From positions 1-23,868 of the forward strand of contig JAFAGG010000090.1 of NCBI GenBank assembly GCA_023422955.1: a stretch of DNA of 23,868 nucleotides, in the 5' to 3' direction. Positions 7,271 to 14,497 of the stretch are shown in pieces. A program made the position numbers and the translations under genes. Each line of letters starts with the position of its first letter. The first letter of the stretch is position 1. The notes beneath the pieces are model-generated. The model had not been told where the DNA came from. It was given only the letters and a program-made list of their open reading frames with translations, and did no database searches. This stretch comes from Pseudomonadota bacterium. GTDB lineage: Bacteria; Pseudomonadota; Gammaproteobacteria; Burkholderiales; Burkholderiaceae_D.

Positions 7271-7483
7271 GGACTTGCTCATTCCCAGCCTGAGAAACAG
7301 GTGAGGCGGTTTTATGGCCTAGATCGGAAGTGAGCGGACAGAGCGAATTATCTGGTTCGACCTCAGGTAGTTGTTGTAGGCAGGTTACAAATCGAAACAG
7401 TTCGAGGGGCGGTACATCGGACCAATTCTGGGGCGCGGTCGTATCAGCAAGCGAGGCCTGCGCACCAGATTGCTTATCCGTAA

Positions 7484-7984
7484 TCAGGCTTCCGGCGGCA
7501 AGCCCAGGCGCGTCCTCATTTCGTTTTTCGCCTGCATTAATTCTTTTCCGATGGATTGCAGGTCGAGCGGGGAAGCGCGGACTTTGGGAAACATTTCCTG
7601 TTCCTCCTCTTCGACATGATGAGCGATGCCTTCAAAAAGTTTCTGCATCTTTTCATCGAACTCGGGACTGGCGGGATCGATGTTTCCCAACTGGCGAATC
7701 AGTTCTTTCGCTTCTTCATGCTCTTCCTCGCCTTCCTCAACCAAGTCTTTTTCAGAGATGGCCTTGCGCACCGGCGGATAAAAAATCGCTTCTTCGATTG
7801 CGATATGAATCAGCAGATCGCCGCAAACTTGTTTGGCGAGTTCGAATTTTTCTTCGGCAGTGCCGCTATCTTTGAGGCGACGATATTGTTCAAACAAGCT
7901 TCTGGCCTTGTCGTGATCGGCGCTCAGTAGGGAAATGGCGTCCAAGGCGCTGGAAACGGGTACATCAGACATGACGGCCGACAT
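7484..7984 (-). CDS. Hemerythrin HHE-domain protein
   Basis: A 166-residue cytosolic protein with one hemerythrin-like four-helix bundle. Candidate ligands of the non-haem di-iron site are His24, His60 with Glu64 (HIAIEEAIFYP), His89, and His123 with Glu127 (HHVEEEEQEMFP), which is the usual HHE pattern. Such proteins bind or sense O2 or NO, or act in iron and oxidative-stress handling; the exact role here cannot be read from sequence. The start at 7984 has AAGGAG 6 bases upstream, an excellent ribosome binding site. The acidic stretch VEEGEEEHEEAKE is typical of the family. It is a single gene with its own upstream region, which includes the palindrome CTTAAGTTAAG at 8041-8051. No reductase or regulator is attached. 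Confidence 0.92.
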   Translation of the reverse strand: MSAVMSDVPVSSALDAISLLSADHDKARSLFEQYRRLKDSGTAEEKFELAKQVCGDLLIHIAIEEAIFYPPVRKAISEKDLVEEGEEEHEEAKELIRQLGNIDPASPEFDEKMQKLFEGIAHHVEEEEQEMFPKVRASPLDLQSIGKELMQAKNEMRTRLGLPPEA

Positions 7985-8121
7985 GTGAAGCTCCTTGTAA
8001 TCAAGAAAACAAGATGAAAGCAGGCTATGAACGGAATGAGCTTAAGTTAAGGGAAGAGAAGATTTCTTCATTGGGATAGCGCAACGCTAAAGACAGCGCC
8101 GCATGCCTTGAGGCAGAGGAA

Positions 8122-8160
8122 GGATAAAGGCTGCCAGTCAGGTGCCGGCAGCCTTTATCC
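8122..8160 (-). terminator. Strong 14-bp hairpin downstream of mobA
   Basis: GGATAAAGGCTGCC (8122-8135) and GGCAGCCTTTATCC (8147-8160) are exact reverse complements with an 11-base loop. It lies 40 bases past the mobA stop and upstream of the hemerythrin gene on the same strand, the right place for a terminator separating them. No U-run follows, so termination may be Rho-assisted or the hairpin may protect the 3' end. Confidence 0.55.
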
Positions 8161-8199
8161 ATGTTCCACGTAAGAACGCAGGGAGGATATTTACTGTGC

Positions 8200-8793
8200 T
8201 TACTGGGCTTCGAAACGCTTCAATTCTTCCAGCGTGTTGATGTTTCGGAAAGCATCGTCATCGGAAAAGCTGACTTCGCATACTTTCAAGGATGCATACC
8301 AGACATCGACCTTTCGTCCGCCAGCATGAAGAAAATCCGTCAGATGTTCGAGCAGCGAAGTTTTCATCAGGCAGAAAACCGGATGCACCTGGCGATTTTC
8401 TCCTTCGCCGGTGATGGCGACCGCCAAATCCGCTTGATCTGCCTCAAGTGCGGTGCCCAGGCGCTGGACCAGATCTTCGGGAAGAAAGGGGGAGTCGCAG
8501 GGTGCCGTCACGAGATACTCGGTTTCGCAGTGCGACAGTCCGGTTTGTATGCCGGCGAGCGGTCCGGCGAATCCCTGCACCTGGTCGGGCCAGACTGCCA
8601 CGCCAAATGCTTCGTAAGGCGCAAGGTTCTGGTTGGCATTGATCATGAGTGTGCCGACTTGCGGAGACAGGCGTAGCATGACGTGCAAGGCCATGGGCAT
8701 GCCGTTGAACATTTGTAATCCCTTGTCTACTGTGCCCATGCGGGTGCCGCGACCGCCGGCGAGTATCAGACCTGTGACCTGTTGAATATCCAT
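8200..8793 (-). CDS. mobA: Molybdenum cofactor guanylyltransferase MobA
   Basis: A 197-residue cytosolic enzyme that transfers GMP from GTP to molybdopterin (Mo-MPT) to form the guanine dinucleotide cofactor used by DMSO-reductase-family enzymes such as formate dehydrogenase. I start at 8793 (MDIQQVTGLILAGG). The frame runs 57 codons further upstream, but that extension is Cys-rich, unlike the family, and runs into the divergent promoter region. The nucleotide-binding loop LAGGRGTRMG is at residues 11-20 with Lys24 following, and GPLAGI, APCDSPFLP and the NINTLEEL-type ending are all family features. Its length matches E. coli MobA (194). It is divergent from apbC and 1.5 kb from the formate dehydrogenase cluster whose catalytic subunit needs its product. 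The ribosome binding site is weak. Confidence 0.93.
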   Translation of the reverse strand: MDIQQVTGLILAGGRGTRMGTVDKGLQMFNGMPMALHVMLRLSPQVGTLMINANQNLAPYEAFGVAVWPDQVQGFAGPLAGIQTGLSHCETEYLVTAPCDSPFLPEDLVQRLGTALEADQADLAVAITGEGENRQVHPVFCLMKTSLLEHLTDFLHAGGRKVDVWYASLKVCEVSFSDDDAFRNINTLEELKRFEAQ

Positions 8794-8842
8794 GGTTTTC
8801 GAAGGGCTATATTGAGTTGCTGGATGGTTTATGATGGCGGCG

Positions 8843-8863
8843 CATCGCATCGTAGATGCGATG
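8843..8863. promoter_or_regulatory. 21-base palindrome in the mobA leader
   Basis: CATCGCATC (8843-8851) and GATGCGATG (8855-8863) are exact reverse complements with a 3-base centre GTA. A possible mobA -10 element (TATACAAT on the minus strand, 8887-8880) lies just upstream, so the palindrome would fall within the first bases of the mobA transcript. It could be an operator for a dimeric repressor or a leader hairpin that influences translation. Confidence 0.45.
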
Positions 8864-8879
8864 ACGCATTGAGAACAAC

Positions 8880-8901
8880 ATTGTATAGCCTGCAAAGCAG
8901 G
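8880..8901 (-). promoter_or_regulatory. Possible mobA promoter with overlapping inverted repeat
   Basis: TATACAAT on the minus strand (8887-8880) is a good -10-like element, but there is no clear -35 at the usual spacing. Instead the inverted repeat CCTGC/GCAGG (8889-8901) lies directly upstream, where an activator or repressor would act. The site is in the divergent mobA-apbC region. The promoter assignment is an inference. Confidence 0.35.
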
Positions 8902-8992
8902 AAGGGACCGATTGCCTGTCGCTCGATATGTGATGCAGCAAAAGGAGCAACAAGGCGCTTTCATGCCTAGTCAACGATACAAGCACGAATTG

Positions 8993-9005
8993 GTTTAGAC
9001 TAAAC
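8993..9005. promoter_or_regulatory. 13-base palindrome upstream of apbC
   Basis: GTTTAGACTAAAC is a perfect palindrome about the central A (8993-9005), 27 bases before the apbC start. It is well placed to be an operator or to overlap the apbC promoter. It does not match the IscR type 2 pattern that I would have expected for an Fe-S carrier gene. Confidence 0.4.
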
Positions 9006-9032
9006 GGCGAAACCTTAAAAGGAAATGAAGGA

Positions 9033-10121
9033 ATGAGTATTACAGTGGAAGCCGTCCGGTCGGCATTGTCGCAGGTGATAGATCCGAACACCGGCAAGGA
9101 TTTGGTAGCAAGCAAGGCCGTCAAGAATATCCAGGTGGATGGTAATGACGTGTCATTGGATGTGGAGTTGGGATATCCCGCCAAGAGCCAGTTCGACCCG
9201 TTGCGCAAGGCTGCCATTGCGGCAGTGCGAGGCGTGCCGGGAGCCGGCAATGTCAGCGTAAACATGAGTTCCAAAATCGTGGCGCATACGGCACAGCGCG
9301 GCGTCAAGCTGATGCCCAACGTGAAGAACATCATTGCCGTTTCATCGGGCAAAGGCGGGGTTGGGAAATCCACCACCACCGTCAACCTGGCCCTGGCGCT
9401 TGCCGCCGAAGGTGCTCAGGTGGGCATACTGGATGCCGATATCTATGGCCCTTCGCAGCCCACGATGATGGGGATATCTGGTCGCCCCGAATCGAGCGAC
9501 GGCAAGACCATGGAGCCGATGGAGAACTATGGATTGCAGGTGTCCAGCATCGGTTTCATGATCAATCCGGACGAGCCCATGGTGTGGCGCGGTCCCATCG
9601 TGACGCAGGCCTTGCAGCAATTGCTGGAACAGACCAACTGGCGCGACCTCGATTATCTGCTCATCGACATGCCCCCCGGTACCGGCGATGTGCAACTGAC
9701 GCTGTCGCAGAAAGTGCCGGTCACCGGCGCGGTGATCGTGACGACGCCGCAGGATATCGCCTTGCTAGATGCGCGCAAGGGATTGAAGATGTTCGAGAAA
9801 GTCGGGATTCCGATTCTCGGCATCGTGGAAAACATGAGCGTGCACATCTGCTCGAATTGCGGTCATGCCGAATCCATCTTCGGCTCGGGCGGCGGTGAAA
9901 AAATGTGCAAGGACTACAATGTCGACTTCCTCGGCGCACTGCCGCTGACGATGGCGATACGCGAACAGGCCGACTCCGGCCAGCCGACGGTAGTGGCCGA
10001 TCCGGATGGTCCGATTGCTGCCATTTACAAAGACATTGCGCGCAAGGTGGCTGTGAAAGTGGCAGAAAAGGCCAAGGACATGAGCAGCAAGTTTCCTTCC
10101 ATCGTTGTCAAAAACGACTAA
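9033..10121 (+). CDS. apbC: Fe-S cluster carrier ApbC/Mrp (P-loop NTPase)
   Basis: A 362-residue cytosolic ATPase that binds and delivers [4Fe-4S] clusters to apoproteins. The N-terminal MIP18/DUF59-like domain covers about residues 1-85. The deviant Walker A SSGKGGVGKST is at 104-114, then DADIYGPSQP, and DMPPGTGDVQLTLSQ around the Walker B/switch region. The CxxC motif is Cys273 and Cys276 (ICSNCGH), the cluster-bridging cysteines at the dimer interface. AAAGGA lies 9 bases before the ATG. It is divergent from mobA and is followed after 126 bases by the formate dehydrogenase accessory genes. It is a housekeeping gene in many bacteria, so its position beside an enzyme system with a high Fe-S demand may be functional or simply conserved neighbourhood. 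Confidence 0.95.
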   Translation: MSITVEAVRSALSQVIDPNTGKDLVASKAVKNIQVDGNDVSLDVELGYPAKSQFDPLRKAAIAAVRGVPGAGNVSVNMSSKIVAHTAQRGVKLMPNVKNIIAVSSGKGGVGKSTTTVNLALALAAEGAQVGILDADIYGPSQPTMMGISGRPESSDGKTMEPMENYGLQVSSIGFMINPDEPMVWRGPIVTQALQQLLEQTNWRDLDYLLIDMPPGTGDVQLTLSQKVPVTGAVIVTTPQDIALLDARKGLKMFEKVGIPILGIVENMSVHICSNCGHAESIFGSGGGEKMCKDYNVDFLGALPLTMAIREQADSGQPTVVADPDGPIAAIYKDIARKVAVKVAEKAKDMSSKFPSIVVKND

Positions 10122-10172
10122 GCAGCAGACGTGATAGCAACGGGAGCGGGCATCTTTTGCTGCTTCCGGTTT

Positions 10173-10197
10173 CTTCCTGGCATTTGCGAACAGGAAG
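10173..10197 (+). terminator. Weak hairpin after apbC
   Basis: CTTCCTG (10173-10179) pairs with CAGGAAG (10191-10197) over an 11-base loop, followed by GTTTGTGG. It is about 50 bases downstream of the apbC stop. The poor U-run makes termination only a possibility. Confidence 0.3.
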
Positions 10198-10213
10198 GTT
10201 TGTGGCATAGTTG

Positions 10214-10242
10214 GTGACACGAACGGCATCTCTTTGTATACG
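10214..10242 (+). promoter_or_regulatory. Possible sigma70-type promoter before the DUF3305 gene
   Basis: GTGACA (10214-10219) and TATACG (10237-10242) are separated by exactly 17 bases. The expected start point falls at or next to the ATG at 10248, so the transcript would be leaderless or nearly so, or the real promoter lies elsewhere. This would be the entry point for the formate dehydrogenase accessory operon. Confidence 0.3.
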
Positions 10243-10247
10243 GATAT

Positions 10248-10766
10248 ATGGAAACAGAAGCCATACAGGTTGGTGTTGTCATGCGACGCAGACATATCGG
10301 CAATCGCTGGCAGCCTTATGCCTGGTCTCCCCTCGAAGTGGTTCACGATACTGGCGTCTTTCAGGAGCCTGTCTGCATTCTTGATGATGAAGCCGACTGG
10401 CGTTGGCTGTTTTCAAACATGCAAGTGCGCCTGTATACCGATGAGGCCGAAGGTTACTTCCTGAACGCCACATCCCCTAATCCCTGCTGGTTCATCATGT
10501 GGCGCCTTGAAGAGCATGATGGTGTAGAACTTGCAATTCCAAAAGCCGTTACGCTTTCCTATAACGAAGCTGCGCGCAAGATGGATGCCGGCGAACAGGT
10601 CGATACGCTTCCGCTGGAGAAGCAGTACTCCGACCATTTGCTCGCCTTCACAAACGCGTATTATCAGCCTGAGCCCAAGAAGAAGCGGCGCAAGCCATCC
10701 TTTGAAGGTGGTGCAGGTGTGGAGCAGATGGCCAAAGCCGAAAGAGATATCGATGGCGGCCGATAA
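10248..10766 (+). CDS. DUF3305 protein of the formate dehydrogenase cluster
   Basis: A 172-residue cytosolic protein of the DUF3305 family, which recurs beside DUF3306 and formate dehydrogenase genes. The conserved start of the family (a VGVVMRRR-type strand, then a WxPYAWSPLEVV stretch) is at residues 8-31, which supports the start at 10248 over an internal ATG at 10281. Further features are the segment TSPNPCWFIMWRLEEHDG in the middle, an NEAARKMDAGEQVDTLPL segment, and a basic patch KKKRRK near residue 140. There is no signal peptide or membrane helix. The stop overlaps the DUF3306 start by 14 bases, so the two are probably translated together and may act as a pair. A role in assembly or regulation of the enzyme is inferred from context only. 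Confidence 0.85.
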   Translation: METEAIQVGVVMRRRHIGNRWQPYAWSPLEVVHDTGVFQEPVCILDDEADWRWLFSNMQVRLYTDEAEGYFLNATSPNPCWFIMWRLEEHDGVELAIPKAVTLSYNEAARKMDAGEQVDTLPLEKQYSDHLLAFTNAYYQPEPKKKRRKPSFEGGAGVEQMAKAERDIDGGR

Positions 10767-11421
10767 TTTTTTTTCACGCTGGTCGCAGCGCAAGTCGCAA
10801 GCGGATTATGCTGAAGCCGAACAGCCTCTTCCCAGGCAGGTCGAGGATCGCGATACGCTTTCAGGGGCGCAACCGGCTCCCACTCCGGAAGAGCCGCTGC
10901 CTCCGCCGACGATCGATGACGTGGCGAATCTCACCCACGACTCCGACTTTTCGCGTTTCGTGCGTCAGGATGTCGATGAAGCCGTGAAACGCTCGGCCTT
11001 CAAGAAGCTGTTCACCAATCCTCACTTCAATGTGATGGATGGTCTCGATATCTACATCGAAGACTACAACAAGTTCACGCCGATGACGCCCGCCTTGCTG
11101 GCATCGCTGAAACACGCGAAGGATTTGCTCAATCCTCCAGGCCTGAAAAAGCCGCCTCCGGCGGATTCCGACGTCAACGAGGTCGCGCCGGAATCGATGG
11201 AAGTGCCGAATCTGCAGGATGACGCAGTCACCACGACTGAACAGTCTGTGACTGAGCAGCAGGCGGAGCCGGAAAGTGCCGAAGCAGAGGAAGCAGAGGC
11301 GATGAACAACAACACAAAAATGAATGCAGATGCCGCTGAGCAGTTTGCATCGCAGCAGGCAGCAGAGCGCTTGCCTGATGATCATGACAAAGAAAAATCT
11401 TCTCCCCAAGGCGATTCATGA
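10753..11421 (+). CDS. DUF3306 protein of the formate dehydrogenase cluster
   Basis: A 222-residue protein. The start at 10753 lies inside the end of the DUF3305 gene; the frame continues upstream, but that part is the shadow of DUF3305. The opening ADNFFSRWSQRKS is typical of DUF3306. The conserved core, about residues 50-120, includes TIDDVANLTHDSDFSRFV and FKKLFTNPHFNVMDGLDIYI. Its tail (about 150-222) is acidic, rich in Glu, Gln and Ala, and probably disordered. It has no Cys and no membrane segment. Its stop overlaps the ferredoxin gene start by 4 bases (ATGA). No biochemical function is known to me. The tight coupling to DUF3305 and to the ferredoxin suggests a complex or shared maturation step. 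Confidence 0.85.
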   Translation: MAADNFFSRWSQRKSQADYAEAEQPLPRQVEDRDTLSGAQPAPTPEEPLPPPTIDDVANLTHDSDFSRFVRQDVDEAVKRSAFKKLFTNPHFNVMDGLDIYIEDYNKFTPMTPALLASLKHAKDLLNPPGLKKPPPADSDVNEVAPESMEVPNLQDDAVTTTEQSVTEQQAEPESAEAEEAEAMNNNTKMNADAAEQFASQQAAERLPDDHDKEKSSPQGDS

Positions 11422-13511
11422 GTACTCAATTCAAGGTATGCAGCTGTAACGGCACCATGCCGCTGAATGCGGCAGCCGGTGAAAAGCTTGCAGCAGCGCT
11501 AGCCGGACAAAACGTATCGATGTCCAGTCAGTTGTGCCGGCGCGAGGTAGGCAATTATCTCCAGGCGCTGGATGGCGTGGATGAAGTGGTGGTGGCCTGC
11601 ACGCAGGAGCGCGCCTTGTTCTCGGAGCTGGCGCAGCAAAAGCAGTCGGTCGCTCCGATTCGCTTCGTCAATGTTCGCGAAACCGGCGGCTGGGGCAGGG
11701 AAGGCGCTCAGGCGCTGCCCAAGATGGCAGCCCTGCTGGCGGCCGCTGCCTTGCCCGATCCCGAACCCGTTCCGGTCGTGGACTATGAATCCGGCGGGCA
11801 TGTGCTGCTAGTCGGGCCGGCGCAACGCGTATTGCCGTGGGCGCAGCGCCTGCAGAGCCAGATGGCTATCAGCGTCTTGCTGTCCGAAGGCGGCGCAGGA
11901 ATGCTCGGAGAGCGCGTATTCCCTGCCTATTCCGGTAGCGACATTCGCGTGCAGGGCTGGCTGGGCGCGTTCGAGGTCAGCTGGAAGCAGGCCAATCCCA
12001 TAGACTTGGAAGTCTGCACACGCTGTAATGCGTGCATCACGGTTTGTCCCGAGGATGCGATCGATCTGACTTACCAGATCGACATGGACAAGTGCAAAGG
12101 GCATCGCGATTGCGTGAAGGCCTGCTCTGCGATCGGTGCCATTGACTTTGCGAGAACGGATGACGAGCGCAAGGCTGAATTTGATCTGATCTTCGATCTG
12201 TCGGACTCTCCGTTGATCACGCTGCACCAGCCGCCGCAAGGATACTTTGCGCTCGGGGCGGATGTGATGAAGCAGGCGGAAGATGTACTGAAGCTGACTC
12301 AAATGATCGGCGAGTTTTCAAAGCCGAAGTTTTTCATCTACAAGGAAAAGCTGTGCGCGCACGGCCGTAACAACAAGGTCGGCTGCAATCTGTGCGTGGA
12401 AGTCTGTTCCGCGGCCGCCATTTCGTCAGACGGCGATCACATCAAGGTCACGCCGCAGTTGTGCATGGGCTGCGGTGCCTGCACCACGGTCTGTCCTTCG
12501 GGCGCATTGGGTTACGCCTATCCGCGCGCGTCCGATATGGGAATGCGTCTGCGCACCTTGCTAAGCACTTATGGCAAGGCCGGCGGAAAAGATGCGGCGA
12601 TGCTGCTGCATAACCAGGGGAAAGGCGCCGAGCTGATACTGGGCTTGGGCAAGCTGGCAAAAACTGGCAGCCTCAGTGGGATGCCGGCCCGGGTAATGCC
12701 GCTGGACTTGCATCACAGTGCATCGACCGGCATGGACCTGTGGCTGTCGGCCATCTGCTATGGCGCCAGCAATGTCGCCATCCTGGTAACGGACGACGAT
12801 GCGCCGCAGTATGTGACGGCCTTGCAGCATCAGATCAACATCGCGCAGACGATACTGAATGCGCTGGGTTATGCCGGCAAGCACCTGGCGCTCATCAAGG
12901 CGGATTCCGAAAAAGAGCTGGACGCGGCATTGTCGATTCTGGTTCCGGCTCAGCGCCCGGCGCAGGTCGCGGTATTCAATGTGATGGCGGAAAAGCGCAG
13001 CACGCTGGATATGGCGATCAGTCACTTGGCCAAGCATGCGGTGGAAGCGCCTAACACCATTGCATTGCCGGCCGGCTCGCCTTTCGGTGCCATCGAAGTC
13101 GACAAGTCGAAATGTACCTTGTGCCTGTCCTGCGTCGGCGCTTGTCCTGAAGCCGCGCTGGCGGATAATCCCGATCTGCCGCAGCTGCGCTTCATCGAGC
13201 GCAATTGCGTGCAGTGTGGCCTATGCGAGAAGACTTGTCCCGAAGACGCGATCAGTCTGGTGCCCCAATTGTTGCTCACGGAGTCGGCGCGCCAGGCAGT
13301 GGTGCTCAACGAGGCACAGCCTTTCCATTGCATACGTTGCCAGAAACCATTCGGCACTGCGCAGATGGTGGAGCGCATGATCATGAAGATCGGCATGCAT
13401 GGCGCGTTTGCGGGTAATCTGGATCGCCTGAAAATGTGCAGCGATTGCCGCGTGGTGGACATGGTCGAACAACAGAAGCAAACCAGTATTCTGGATCTGA
13501 AGCGTCTCTGA
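11418..13511 (+). CDS. Multi-cluster 4Fe-4S ferredoxin-like protein (697 aa)
   Basis: A large cytosolic Fe-S protein with no signal peptide. Cys motifs in order: a full CxxCxxCxxxCP at 200-211; a modified site Cys226, His229, Cys232, Cys236, where His stands in place of the second Cys; Cys313 with Cys323, Cys326 and Cys330; a full motif at 349-360; and two more at 566-577 and 597-608. CxxC pairs at 638/641 and 674/677 look like a zinc or rubredoxin-type site. The N-terminus has CSCNGTM (Cys8, Cys10) with Cys40 and Cys61, possibly another site. Between 380 and 560 is a region without Cys clusters, containing LWLSAICYGASNVAILVTDDD, resembling an electron-carrier or flavoprotein-like fold. It is in the overlapping DUF3305-DUF3306 unit, just before the TorD-type chaperone, and may supply electrons or clusters for formate dehydrogenase maturation. 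Identity as a polyferredoxin is certain; its role is inferred. Confidence 0.88.
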   Translation: MSTQFKVCSCNGTMPLNAAAGEKLAAALAGQNVSMSSQLCRREVGNYLQALDGVDEVVVACTQERALFSELAQQKQSVAPIRFVNVRETGGWGREGAQALPKMAALLAAAALPDPEPVPVVDYESGGHVLLVGPAQRVLPWAQRLQSQMAISVLLSEGGAGMLGERVFPAYSGSDIRVQGWLGAFEVSWKQANPIDLEVCTRCNACITVCPEDAIDLTYQIDMDKCKGHRDCVKACSAIGAIDFARTDDERKAEFDLIFDLSDSPLITLHQPPQGYFALGADVMKQAEDVLKLTQMIGEFSKPKFFIYKEKLCAHGRNNKVGCNLCVEVCSAAAISSDGDHIKVTPQLCMGCGACTTVCPSGALGYAYPRASDMGMRLRTLLSTYGKAGGKDAAMLLHNQGKGAELILGLGKLAKTGSLSGMPARVMPLDLHHSASTGMDLWLSAICYGASNVAILVTDDDAPQYVTALQHQINIAQTILNALGYAGKHLALIKADSEKELDAALSILVPAQRPAQVAVFNVMAEKRSTLDMAISHLAKHAVEAPNTIALPAGSPFGAIEVDKSKCTLCLSCVGACPEAALADNPDLPQLRFIERNCVQCGLCEKTCPEDAISLVPQLLLTESARQAVVLNEAQPFHCIRCQKPFGTAQMVERMIMKIGMHGAFAGNLDRLKMCSDCRVVDMVEQQKQTSILDLKRL

Positions 13512-13517
13512 GGCGAC

Positions 13518-13537
13518 CCGCCGGCATATGCCGGCGG
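13518..13537 (+). repeat. Perfect 20-base GC-rich palindrome after the ferredoxin gene
   Basis: CCGCCGGCAT (13518-13527) is followed immediately by its exact reverse complement, 7 bases past the ferredoxin stop. In RNA it would fold into a very stable hairpin with a small loop. There is no U-run, so it may attenuate or process the transcript between the accessory genes and the TorD-type gene. Confidence 0.5.
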
Positions 13538-13642
13538 ATTCGCTTGAGCGTTCTGATTCGGTTCGGATATAAGAAAACCGCGCCTTGGCGGTGCCGATCC
13601 GCGCATGCCTTCCTATTCATTCATTATTCATTTCTCTGCCAT

Positions 13643-14257
13643 ATGAGCACACTTCCGACATCGTCATCTGAAATCAATCCTGAGCAGGAAGAGAGTGCTC
13701 GCGCCGACATGTATGGTTTGCTCGCCATGCTGTATTTCAGTGCGCCCGATTCCCAGTTGATGCAAGCGCTGGGGCAGGCGCAGCCTCAGGATGACAGTCT
13801 GCTCGGGCAGGCATGGAACGAACTGTCGGCGGCTTGCCGGAACATGGATGAGAGAGCTATCCGGGAGGAATACCAAGGGCTCTTCATCGGCGTGAGCAAA
13901 CCGGAAATCATGCCTTATGGCTCGTATTATCTTTCAGGGTTTCTGATGGAAAAGCCGCTGGCCGAACTGCGCACCGACTTGGAAAAGCTGGGGCTGAGCA
14001 GGCCGGAAGGCGTTATAGAAACGGAAGATCATGTTGCCAGCCTGTTCGAGGTGATGCGCATCCTGATTCTCTCGCCCGAGTCGGAAGAAGGAGGGCTTGC
14101 AGCGCAGAAGCATTTTTACTCGGTCCATATCCGCTCGTGGATAGAATTGTTATGCGACGCGCTTGATCAACATCCCCGCGCGGTCTTTTACAAGCAGGTT
14201 TCCAATCTGACAAGAACCTTCGTTGAAATAGAAAATCAGGCGTTTGAAATGAGCTAA
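13643..14257 (+). CDS. TorD/DmsD-family molybdoenzyme chaperone
   Basis: A 204-residue cytosolic helical protein of the TorD/DmsD/NarJ chaperone superfamily. Such proteins bind the Tat signal of a molybdoenzyme catalytic subunit and hold it until cofactor insertion is complete. I start at 13643 (MSTLPTSS); the frame upstream overlaps the ferredoxin gene and has no family content. Typical features are ARADMYGLLAMLYFSAPD near the N-terminus, REEYQGLFIGVSKPEIMPYGSYYLSG in the middle with the family's (D/E)Y..LF pattern, and a C-terminal HPRAVFYKQVSNLTRTFVEIE helix. The client is very likely the FdhA preprotein encoded 464 bases downstream. The ribosome binding site is poor. Confidence 0.9.
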   Translation: MSTLPTSSSEINPEQEESARADMYGLLAMLYFSAPDSQLMQALGQAQPQDDSLLGQAWNELSAACRNMDERAIREEYQGLFIGVSKPEIMPYGSYYLSGFLMEKPLAELRTDLEKLGLSRPEGVIETEDHVASLFEVMRILILSPESEEGGLAAQKHFYSVHIRSWIELLCDALDQHPRAVFYKQVSNLTRTFVEIENQAFEMS

Positions 14258-14497
14258 TAGTTAATTTCAAACAAACTGATAGATATTTACAACCGCTTTA
14301 ATAGGAAATCCGTTGCATAAACTCATTTCATTTCCTGGGGAAAACAAGTAAGCTATTGCCAAATGTAAATAAGGTCACAGATCTTGAGGAAGCTCACAAC
14401 TTCTTCAAACTGTCAGGACAACAATCATTACAAGGTCCTGCTCAGGGTAATACCCGTAACATCCGACTTGGTTCATTGCCACTTTAGGAGGCTCCCC
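14258..14497 (+). promoter_or_regulatory. AT-rich leader of the formate dehydrogenase structural operon
   Basis: These 240 AT-rich bases separate the TorD-type gene from the structural genes and probably carry a second promoter. I could not fix one: no -35/-10 pair with good spacing and no clear FNR or sigma54 site. The only firm element is AGGAGG at 14487-14492, the ribosome binding site of the small Tat protein gene. Confidence 0.4.

Larger units (their letters stand above)
6852..7483. other. Intergenic stretch of 632 bases with regulatory and RNA-like signals, no credible ORF
   Basis: This gap lies between the start of the LuxR-type regulator and the stop of the hemerythrin gene, both on the minus strand. 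The half nearest the regulator is AT-rich and carries TGTCA palindromes. The middle has several small hairpins and ends in a plus-strand intrinsic terminator at 7235-7270. From 7271 to 7483 I see nothing recognisable. Confidence 0.6.

Noticed and set aside
7155..7295. Plus-strand ORF of about 45 codons (MQAWYRRRERP...) within the gap next to the LuxR-type gene
   Set aside because: It reads straight through the intrinsic terminator at 7235-7270, and its ribosome binding site is poor, so a non-coding transcript explains the region better.
7330..7875. Plus-strand ORF of 181 codons opposite the hemerythrin gene
   Set aside because: It is mostly antisense to a clear hemerythrin-domain gene that has an ideal ribosome binding site; the product is Ser/Arg/Cys-rich and unlike any family.
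8794..8964. 57-codon upstream extension of mobA
   Set aside because: The Cys-rich extension is unlike MobA proteins, which begin at the GLILAGG strand, and it would run through the palindromes and -10-like element of the divergent promoter region.
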